Positions 56,070 through 64,000 of a DNA stretch of 64,000 bases are shown piece after piece. Source of the stretch: Tetrapyrgos nigripes (Eukaryota; Basidiomycota; Agaricomycetes; Agaricales; Campanellaceae). Position 1 is the first letter of the stretch. Each line of letters begins with the position of its first letter. The position numbers and the translations under genes were made by a program. The notes below the pieces were generated by a model. The model had not been told where the DNA came from and searched no databases. It saw only the letters and a list, made by a program, of their open reading frames with translations. Where the stretch lies: NCBI GenBank assembly GCA_013368315.1, contig JAACJM010000005.1, forward strand, positions 682,001 to 746,000, given 5' to 3'.

Positions 56070-56993
56070 AGCTGGGTTTGTTATCGAAATGTTAGTAACA
56101 TGTTATATATCATACGTTATTTACTCGTGATATATGTTACTAACAAGCAGGGGTCAAAATGCTCAGTGAGATATTGTGATTTATTCCTGAGAGGGTCATG
56201 ACGCCGCTGGTCAATTCATGATGTGCATGGTGGCGGGAGACGGACTGAACCTTGGCTGGTTCAATGCAGCTCGTCGTGCATCCATGACGCCAGAACATCT
56301 CATTGACTGTGCAAAACTCTATGATTCCTATGTCAATGGTTTTGATGAGGGAAAGTCTCGTCATAAGGCACGAGTTCACTTGGCTCCCATCCACAATCCA
56401 TCATCGACAATTCCTCATATCCATTCTGCCCCAACTTTGACAGATCTTCTCAATGCCGAGAATCTTGAACCAAAGGAGGCAGATTTGGCCGGTCTCGAAG
56501 AGCAGTGGTTCAACAACCCAGATCCGTATGACCTTGGTGAAACGGATCGCGTGGATGATTCTCTCAAGGTAGATGATGACGACATGACAGTCATACGCTC
56601 TCAGATCCGGTTCAATATTGCAGAGTACATCAAGCTGGACGACAAGAAGCTTATCAGCCTCTTGACTAATGTAGATTACTTGGGACCAGGAGCATCAGCT
56701 GATAGCGTAGTGATGGGCTCAACTCCGGTGTCTCAAATTCCCAAAGGGAAGCCTGGTGCTTGGGACTTCTCCCAGTTTCTTAAGTAGTCGCTGCTCGGTC
56801 ACTGCCACCTCATCTCCGTTGCATCGTAGTGATATATAGGTATCTCACTGTGCTACTAACACAATTTTCTGTTATATAACACGTTATATATTCCAATTTC
56901 TTCGCGCTTCGCGCGAATATCTCACAATAAATAACATAAATAACGAATCTCACGTTACTAACACCACCAAATCTGATTCTAACCCAGCCCTAA
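56070..56993. mobile_element. TIR element carrying a 189-codon open frame
   Basis: Left end TAGAGCTGGGTT and right end the inverse of TAGGGCTGGGTT, each followed inside by a GTTAGTAAC word (56090-56100 and 56955-56962). I see no clear 8-bp target duplication, so hAT membership is uncertain. The inside carries the frame at 56218-56787. Confidence 0.45.
56218..56787 (+). CDS. unidentified protein of a TIR element
   Basis: 189 codons, ATG to TAG, without introns. It reads AAGDGLNLGWFNAARRASM-like near the start (MVAGDGLNLGWFNAARRASM), TPEHLIDCAKLYDSYVNGF, an acidic middle (ETDRVDDSLKVDDDD) and IRFNIAEYIKLDDKKLISLL with a PGAWDFSQFLK end. Sequence complexity is protein-like. It could be the C-terminal part of a transposase (acidic tail after the catalytic region) or an accessory gene. 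No family recognised. Confidence 0.5.
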   Translation: MMCMVAGDGLNLGWFNAARRASMTPEHLIDCAKLYDSYVNGFDEGKSRHKARVHLAPIHNPSSTIPHIHSAPTLTDLLNAENLEPKEADLAGLEEQWFNNPDPYDLGETDRVDDSLKVDDDDMTVIRSQIRFNIAEYIKLDDKKLISLLTNVDYLGPGASADSVVMGSTPVSQIPKGKPGAWDFSQFLK

Positions 56994-57301
56994 CGACAAC
57001 GATAACGACGCTCCCCACTGCCGAAACCACGTACATTCATTTTTCAAGCCCCTCCACCACCTCTGGTACCAGAGCCGGCTTTTAATGCTCTACATTCCTC
57101 AAATCAGTCTTCCTCTGTAGTATTTGCATCATGACGAGTCTGAAGTGCAGAAAAAAGTTACTGGCTCAGATCCTCTTGCTTCTACCCATTATGGATGCAG
57201 CAGAGCCTCCCCTAGAAAGAATCGGAGAAGGTCGAGGTCGAGACGATGAGCTGTCAGCGTCGCACTTTATCCTTAGTCATCCGCGGTTAGCTTTCGGCAA
57301 A

Positions 57302-57796
57302 CAGTGTTGCCGCGGTCCGGGTCGGGCCTGGCCCTCGTCAAATTTCCTGGCCCTTGACCCGACCGGGCCAGTGGCTGTGTTGACCCTGTGGGCCAGGGTC
57401 GGGTCAGGTCGGGCCAGGTCCGCACCTATTTTTTTCAGGTATTTTTTTTTTCTTAAAAGACTTCCTAGAAGAATGCATAGACATTGGAGTACCCTTTTCA
57501 TGTATGTATCCTACTTGTATATACACTATTCGAGATCCAAATCAGCGAGAAGTGTCGGATCTATTGCTGTAGAGAGCGTGTACAATCTCGGAACCTGCCG
57601 AGTACTGCTCTTTTCGACTGTATACTTGATTACAAAGGTGAGCATTCATTGTACTTTGTAGATAAGTACATCAGAATATTCACCAAGACCATTTTGGTTG
57701 ACCAAAATAGGTCATACCAATATCCAAGGTCCAAGAGGGCTGACCCTGGGTCGGGTCAGGGCCACTGGGGTCGTGGCTTGGACCGCGGCAACACTG
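57302..57796. mobile_element. hAT-type non-autonomous element, 495 bp
   Basis: Ends CAGTGTTGCCGCGGTCC on the left and GGACCGCGGCAACACTG on the right, a perfect 17-bp inverted repeat. Perfect 8-bp direct repeats TCGGCAAA lie at 57294-57301 and 57797-57804. Subterminal GGTCGGG/CCCGACC words are dense at both ends. No transposase is inside. CAGTGTTG ends plus an 8-bp duplication identify hAT. It differs in sequence from the hAT element at 31.6 kb but shares the end pattern. Confidence 0.93.
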
Positions 57797-57847
57797 TCGG
57801 CAAAGTGTTGGAATCCTCCGGAGGCCGCAGCTGATCACCTCTAATGG

Positions 57848-58550
57848 CAAGGAATAAATCCCCGGTAAATCCATTGTATATCGAGCTACAGGGGGTTTGC
57901 ATCTGGTGTGCAGGACCCTCTTCAGGGGACTCCGCCTCCCAATTCGGCGTCAGAGTCTTCGCGTCTCCAGCTCCCCATATCCCATATCCTCATGAAGGGC
58001 TTGTGGGCCACCGCTTCGCGTGGCGATAACGAGGCCCCTAAATGTCAAAGGTGAAGGTCTGGACCAGGTCTGGCGGAAAATGCCGGTATACCGACTTGGC
58101 ATAGCCACTGCTGCAAACGGCATGTTATAAGAACGAGACCCTTAAAAGGGCCTCGTAATATGTTGTCGTCGTCCATCATCTCATGTTGGCTATCATTGCC
58201 ATTGCTTTTTAATCATCTTTATTGTTGTGACAAACAACTAGACCTCTAATGGGGACCAGGACTCGTCTCCATGTCCCTTCAACCTTCAGATGTATTATGA
58301 GGTCCATCAATTTTCCTTGACAACCGCTCTTGCACTGGGTAATTTACTTTGCAGGTCAACTACGTACTAGAAGATGTGAAACTGCAAATGATTGACATTA
58401 TTATACAGCCTTGGAGACTAGTTACGAGGCTCTTCAGGGAGTCATTCTGACTCGTCCTTAGAAACTTAGAATCTGAGGCTTCAGCGTGTGACTATGCAAT
58501 TTGGATGCCCCGGCATTCAGTCTTTTTTTCACCGAAGCCGATCCCACATC
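57848..58550 (+). repeat. dispersed repeat, direct copy
   Basis: Partner of 50505-50835 and of 31.0-31.13 kb. It contains AAATCCCCGGTAAATCCATT, CCTCTTCAGGGGACTCCGCC, GTCTCCAGCTCCCCATATCC and, 300 bp on, GGGGACCAGGACTCGTCTCC and TTTTTTTCACCGAAGCCGAT. Extra DNA (58020-58220) splits the similarity compared with the 50.5 kb copy. Confidence 0.7.
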
Positions 58551-58894
58551 AGCAAAATGTACATCTGGCTTTTAGCGATTTTTCCGTAAGTTTTTCTGGA
58601 ACCGGCTCAACTTTTCAAACCTATGTGCCCTTTCTTGGAAAAGTACCTGGGTACTTTTCAAACCTCGTCATCGTCAATCAAACTCCTGTCAAAGTGTGTA
58701 TAAAAGTTCCATTCAAGTACCTAAAAAACTACAGTATGTAGACGCTGTAGTTCTAAAAAATACACTTGTATGGTTTAATGCATGAGGGTCATCAGCCGGC
58801 CAACGGGAAACACTGGCTAAGTCTATTGCACTAGAGTGTGAACAGGATCAGTGCTGTGAACAAGCGAAACGGATAAAACTCACCAGCGACGACA
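58551..58894. other. no gene; possible left end of the Plavaka element
   Basis: Contains a short palindrome-like GTACCTGGGTAC (58647-58658). The left end of the Plavaka element must be near here, but I cannot place it without its right end, which is beyond the window. Confidence 0.3.
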
Positions 58895-61578
58895 CTACAG
58901 CCCAGTGACAACTTCATCATCACCACTACCTTCTGACCCTTCATCTTCCCTTCCCTCCTCGCTCTCCGCATTCTCATTCAAAGCGGACATCTCCACATCA
59001 CGGCTATCATTCTCCCCATCATCCTGAGCTGACGCTGCAATTTCCAAAGGGATGGCGTGCTTTGCTTGAGCAAGGAGTTCATCTGGGTCAATGTCCGGAA
59101 GCTCCCAATCTTCAGCAGGGTCGGGTGTGGGTGGTTCAGATGCTGTAGACTTCTTGTTGAGCTTGGGCTTGGAGACAGGCTTCAAAAGGTGCTTCTCAGC
59201 GCTTTGAATGATGCGATCCCACTGTGCCGCACTGCATCGGTTAATGTTTTTGATAGGATTCACGGCGAAATGGGAATGTAGATTGGTAGTCATTTCAAAC
59301 CGGACCACCTTCCCCTCCAGCGTGACATCCCGGTCGCCCCAAATTGCTGAAGAAAAGTGACCATCGACTCCAGAGGGAATGACTTCGTTTCCAGATGAGT
59401 AAAATGTAAATGCCCGATGGACCTGTACCAAATCAGCATACTATTTCTCAACAAGGCATCAATAATGCACCGCCAAGATGGACAAAACCATAGCACCCGT
59501 GGGACGCTCGGATAGACGTTGGTCTGCGGTGACCTTTGCAATGGCCTTCAGGTGTTCGGAAAATGTCTTCGAGATGATGAACGACTGGAAGGGACCCTGA
59601 AAAGTTTTTAGCGACCTGGTTTGTCAATACAGTAGACGAAAACTCACTGCGTACATGGTCTTACCATTCATTTCGACGGCATGCGAGTAATAGTAAGGGT
59701 GAGACTTGTAATCACCAGTGGTCTGCTCTTTGACATAACATCGACGTTCCTCAGGGGTAGATAGGCCCTCACGTTGGAAAAGCTGCTCAATAGCCTTCAG
59801 AGCTGCCTTGCCTATGCTGTTACGCCATGAGTTGAGTCTGTCCTGGGTCTAAGAAAGAAGAGTTGATGAGTAACATGCAGAGTCTTGATGAAAAACCCAT
59901 ACCAAAGTCTCGATGACTTTACCTGTGTTAAACTCCATGAAACGCTGGCATATATCCTCTGGCATTACATCTTCCCAAGTCTGTTCGAGCTCGTTGACAT
60001 TGGGACTAGTCCAAGCAATGAGGCAACCGGTAAATTCGATAATTGCAGGAATAAACTTGTCTTTGAATGCGGTTTGGACAGCTTCAGGAAGATTACCAAG
60101 GCAAATCCCCCTTTCTTGATGCTGGTAGGAGCGACATAATCTTCCGAGTTTGTAGGTTCAACCTTGACGATGGTAGGCTATGTGGATTTTCCAGTCAGAC
60201 TCTGAATAGAATTATAACTATCACTCACCTGTACAACAGCTGCCAGAGACTTGGCCTTGATTTTGATAGATCTACCAGTGGCACCGGTAACCTCAGGATT
60301 TTCTTCATCGTCGCCTTTTTCGTCCCCAAATCCACCATATTCGTAGTCAGCATCCTCGCCGTCCTTAGTCTCGCTGGCTTCTACATTGGAGACAGGGTTC
60401 TTGGTGTCGGGTCCCGAAGTAGAAGAAGATATCGTCGAGACTTGTTTCTGTGTTGACCATTGTGGGCGAAGGCCTTGAGGACCCTTCTTGGACTTTTTCA
60501 CAGGCGGCTTGGACGTCCTGGATGGAGAGGGAAATTAACTGGACTCGCCAAAAATAGAAATAAATAGAATTCCACAAACACGTTGGGCCTGGGAGACTCC
60601 GTTCTTTTTGCTGACACCTGTGCACGCAGTTCTCCTTTCTTCCTACTACCACTGACCCGAGCCTTCTTTGGAGCTGGCTTGTCATTGTCTGAGTTGTCTA
60701 GGCTGGCCTCAACGTTGTCGTCATCACTGTTGACGTCAACATCACCTTGTGGATGTTCCGAGGCAACGTCTTCAAGTGTTGTAGGTGCTGGTAAGCATAA
60801 CTTCAGTTTTTTTTTTTGTCTGTTTAGCTAAAAGTGCAAAACTACTCACCTTCAGGAGTTCTGGAATCTGCAAGACCTTAGGTGAGCTACTATTCATTTC
60901 AAACTAAGCTCATCCAGACAACTTACCCTGATTTTTAGCAGTAGAACTCCGTTTGCGTTTCATCTTGTCTTCAACGGTTCTCTCTGAACTGGTCTCGGAG
61001 TCTGGGTGATGGGTCAGTATTACCATCTGACATATACACCATTTTACTCACTGGTTTTCATGTTGGTTTCAGGTTCTTCTACGGCGGTGCCAGTCGCTTT
61101 GAATGTATAACTAGTCAGTTGCAAAGTGTAGTATTAATGAGATATGGTCAATGCTATACCTGGTTTAGGGTTTGCCTTCTTTTTCATAGTGCTTTTGGGG
61201 GGATGATTTGCGTTTTTCTCCATGTCTTTGTCTTCCTGGAGCATGCGGTCCTCAAGTTCAGCAGTCCTAGTGATGGCGTTGTTCCTGGCGGTTACCTGGG
61301 CTGCTTTGTCTGTGGCCTTGGCCAACTTCTCAGTGTTGACCTCGTCACTACTGCGTCTGGGAGCAGGCATGTCTGGTTTTGCTGGATGAGGGTCCCGTGT
61401 TCCCCGCAGTGCCATACCATTCCCTGCTTGCACTGGTGGTGCACTTCCTTTTTTCGGTTTCGGAAGGTTGTCGTTGAGAGCAACTGCTGCGGGAGCTGTC
61501 GTTGAGAGCAACTGCTGCGGGAGCTGCCGTTGCTGGAACTCTTGGGCGACGAGCATTTGGACGATTGACGGAAGACAT
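58895..61578 (-). pseudogene. Plavaka-associated accessory gene, frame broken by a 28-bp duplication
   Basis: A multi-exon gene on the minus strand, starting MSSVNRPNARRPRVPATAAP at 61578, 125 bp from the divergent transposase start. A disordered, charged first half (about 61578-60500) includes KMKRKRSS and KPPVKKSKKGPQG. A conserved half reads GFALVNLPEAVQTAFKDKFI, IIEFTGCLIAW, EDICQRFMEFNTGKVIETL, RNSIGKAALKAIEQLFQREG, SHPYYYSHAVEMNGKTMYAV, GPFQSFIISKTFSEHLKAI, PTGAMVLSILAV, HRAFTFYSSGNEVIPSGVDG and HFSSAIWGDRDV, then an acidic tail to the stop at 58895. The GA-x-L...RA-x-x-x-W/F-x-x-G...FS-x-x-x-WG pattern recalls fungal DUF6532-like proteins; it has no TET/JBP-type HXD motif. Only the 28-bp tandem duplication at 61473-61528 disrupts it. 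Confidence 0.55.
61473..61528. repeat. 28-bp tandem duplication
   Basis: Two adjacent copies of GTTGAGAGCAACTGCTGCGG-GAGCTG(T/C)C, 61473-61500 and 61501-61528, with a single T/C difference. 28 is not a multiple of three, so it shifts the frame of the accessory gene. Confidence 0.95.
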
Positions 61579-61703
61579 GGTGCGATTGGTTTGACTTTGA
61601 TGGTTTGACTTTGACAAATTTTTTTTTTTTTTTTGCTGCTTGATTAGTCAAGCATATCAACCAAGCTTCCACTACCTCCGCTGTTTGGCACAGCTCTTTT
61701 GCC

Positions 61704-64000
61704 ATGGTCCGCCAGATCAAGCGTGTACAATGCCCTGAATGTGGACTCAAAGTCAAGAGTGAGGGTGGCCTCAAGAGACACATAGAAGCTAAACAGGCAG
61801 AGCCTCAATCTGACCCTCCTGCACCTCGTTTTCCCACTCCGGATCTCAATTCTTTTAATACACCCCCTCCACAGTCTCATCCACCATCACCCATATTTTC
61901 TTCTCGGTGTTCGCCACGGCGCAGACAGAATGGATCTCCAGTCCGTCTTCAATGGTCAGCAGCGCCCCTAGATTTGAGAAAGTACAGTACCCATGTCGAA
62001 ATGGCACATCCCATTCTGGATGGTAAGAATTAATTCTCTCTCAATACTTGGTGGTGTTTCTGACCTACATATATACAGGCACTCCCTGTGATCAAAACGG
62101 TTACAATCTACCCGAAAACAGCCTACCGGCTCCTGTCGTCAACGACAACGAATTCGATGACTGGGCGCCATTCCAGAATGCAACAGAGTTCAAGTTGGCA
62201 GAGTTTTTGTACCACAAAGTCCAGATGTCTGCAGGTGACATCGATACCCTCTCGCAACTCATCTCCGAGCTCATGGCCCCTGAACGATCAGACAATGTCC
62301 CTTTCCATAATCACCGGGAGATGTATGGTCTTATTGATGCCATCCGTCAAGGTGAGATCCAATGGGAGAGTTTTACTGTCAAGTTCAATGGTGACTTACC
62401 AGAGGATCAGAGCCCATTGCCAGCATGGAAACAGCAGGAGTATCAATTCTGGTTTCTGGATCCACTTGCCATCATGGAGCAAATGTTGGCAAATCCGAGT
62501 TTTAAGACCGAGATGGACGTTTCGCCCAAAAGACTGTTCAAGAATGGGAAGCGACTGTACCGGGATTTGATGACAGGTAATTGGGCATGGACTCAGTGTG
62601 TATGTATTTCTCCTTCTGTCCATTTTCATTAAGGGCTAACTCCACTTCATAGGACGAGATCGCGGAAGATGAAAGTACTCACGGTGCCATGTTCTGTCCA
62701 GTAATCCTCGGCAGTGACAAAACGACTGTATCAGTTGCGACTGGGCAAAGCGACTACTACCCACTGTATATTTCCCTTGGAAACGTCCATTCCTCAGTCA
62801 GACGTGCACATCGAAATGCCGTAGCCCTGCTCGGTTTTCTTGCAATCCCTAAAAGTGAGTAGTTCATTATTATACATTATTCAAGTTTCCTTACACATTG
62901 TCACTTCTAGCTTCACAAGACCATGCCGGTGGTGCTGATTTTCGGAAATTTCGCTGACAGCTATTCCACACATCCCTCGAGCATGTTCTTTCTAGTCTAA
63001 AACCCTACATGACATCTCCGAAAGTCACAAAATGCGCAGACGGCCACTACCGACGTGTTATCTACGGTCTGGGTCCTTATATCGCTGACTATCCAGAGCA
63101 AGCGCTGCTAGCCTGTATAGTACAGGGTTGGTGTCCAAGGTACAACATCTTTCTCTATTATCCGTATAAATACTGATGATAAATGATAAAGATGTACTGC
63201 TCCACCAGATGATCTTGACTTGGTGCCCGGAAGGAGAAGTCATGAGCATACAGACTCATTGTTTGCTGGTGAGGGATGCTCTCTAAAGGAGTTGTGGGAT
63301 GATTATGGAATTGTCGCCGACCTTCAGGTGCATTCTCATCTGCTATTATTACCCCTTACAAATTGATGAAGTCCTCCCATAGCCTTTCACTCGTTCTTTC
63401 CCTCGGGCAGACATACATGAGTTGTTATCACCCGACCTCCTTCATCAAATAATCAAGGGCACCTTCAAGGACCATCTTGTAGATTGGGTCTTTGAGTACA
63501 TTGATGCGACATACTCAAAGCAAGAGGCAAGCCAGCGTAAGGCTGATATTGACAGAAGGTCCGTTTATGAGCTCCACTATAGGCTCAATGTCTTGATGAT
63601 ATTTTCTTCTAGAATCTCAATCACATCACCTTACGCAGGTCTTCGTCAGTTTCACGAGGGCCGTGGGTTTAAGCAATGGACCGGAGATGATTCAAAAGGG
63701 CTGATGAAGGTGAGTAATAGTCTTTCTTTTAGCGAGTCTCATCTCATTGTATCACATAAGATTTTCCTTCCAGCAATTGTCGGCCATGTCCCACCACAGA
63801 TGGTCAGGGCTGTAGCTGACTTCATGGAGTTCTGCTACCTCGTTAGGCGCAGGGTCATTGATGAAGACGCTCTCAATGCTATTGATGACACTGTTTCTCG
63901 CTTCCATCGCAATCGGGAAATCTTCAGGACCAGCGGTATACGTCCTGACGGCTTTTCCTTACCTCGCCAGCATTCCATGATACACTATTGACCGCTTATC
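61704..64000 (+). pseudogene. Plavaka-type transposase, 5' part, with premature stops
   Basis: Eight exons seen: 61704-62022, 62079-62599, 62653-62854, 62911-63139, 63192-63327, 63383-63558, 63613-63709 and 63761 on; all phases join correctly. The N-terminus has a zinc-finger-like CPECGLKVKSEGGLKRHIEA whose final His is Lys. Then come PFQNATEFKLAEFLYHKVQM, GAMFCPVILGSDKTTVSVAT, DYYPLYISLGNVHSSVRRAH, VIYGLGPYIADYPEQALLAC, CPRCTAP, ADIHELLSPDLLHQIIKGTF and KDHLVDWV, EGRGFKQWTGDDSKGLMK and ADFMEFCYLVRRRVIDEDAL. This is the Plavaka family of CACTA-related DNA transposases common in mushrooms. In-frame TGA codons at 62955-62957 and 63989-63991 make this copy inactive; the sequence continues past the window end. 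Confidence 0.88.

Noticed and set aside
1..64000. CRISPR arrays, rRNA or tRNA genes
   Set aside because: No regularly spaced identical repeats with unique spacers and no recognisable tRNA or rRNA sequence were found. The window is eukaryotic.

Overview
The window looks like a chromosomal segment of an agaricomycete (mushroom-type) basidiomycete. The evidence is genes cut by many 50-100 bp GT-AG introns, basidiomycete-restricted families (DUF6533, DUF6593, Plavaka transposons, HXXXD acyltransferase-like proteins), and a heavy load of decayed retrotransposons and small terminal-inverted-repeat (TIR) elements. Gene models were built by hand from reading frames and splice sites. Where I give an amino-acid length, the summed exons are a multiple of three.

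Layout. 0-3 kb: a copia gag scrap and a decayed DUF7729-like gene (-). 3.8-5.8 kb: a multi-exon DUF6533 membrane-protein gene (-). 6.8-8.9 and 18.2-20.4 kb: two intact paralogous acyltransferase-like genes (-), each followed to the right by copies of one segmental repeat (12-14.1 and 21.8-23.2 kb), with a third 3' gene remnant in inverted orientation at 11.7 kb. 14.9-17 kb: a broken Myb/SANT-like (DUF6818-type) gene. 23.3-25.8 kb: an intact PRMT3-type arginine methyltransferase. 26.1-27.3 kb: a DUF6593 gene. 28.1-28.8 kb: a small secreted protein. 29.1-30.5 kb: a degenerate kinase-like gene. 31.6-32.2 kb: a hAT-type miniature element with a perfect 8-bp target duplication.

32.7-44.9 kb: a K+/H+ antiporter (Kha1-like) pseudogene split by a ~9 kb element with TTTATAAAA-type inverted ends, itself holding a Ty3/gypsy retrotransposon (LTRs 35224-35376 and 41588-41743). 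44.9-48.9 kb: a composite retroelement: a probable 3' LTR, an intact five-exon coiled-coil gene running antisense, a chromodomain integrase tail, a copia gag 5' fragment and a probable copia LTR. 51.6-54.9 kb: an intact nine-exon gene joining two cyanovirin-N homology (CVNH) lectin-like domains, a long helical linker and a four-repeat annexin core. This is the most unusual protein in the window. 55-58.3 kb: small elements (a mariner-like MITE, a second hAT MITE with a perfect 8-bp target duplication, an inverted repeat pair). 58.9-64 kb: a Plavaka-type transposase (+, cut by the window end) divergent from an accessory gene (-) broken by a 28-bp tandem duplication.

A theme across the mobile elements is CpG decay. 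All four substitutions between the gypsy LTRs and both mismatches between the inverted repeats at 10.2-10.95 kb are at CpG. Six in-frame stops in three unrelated element genes are all TGA, several at positions where arginine (CGA) fits. Host genes (PRMT3, CVNH-annexin, the acyltransferases) are free of this.
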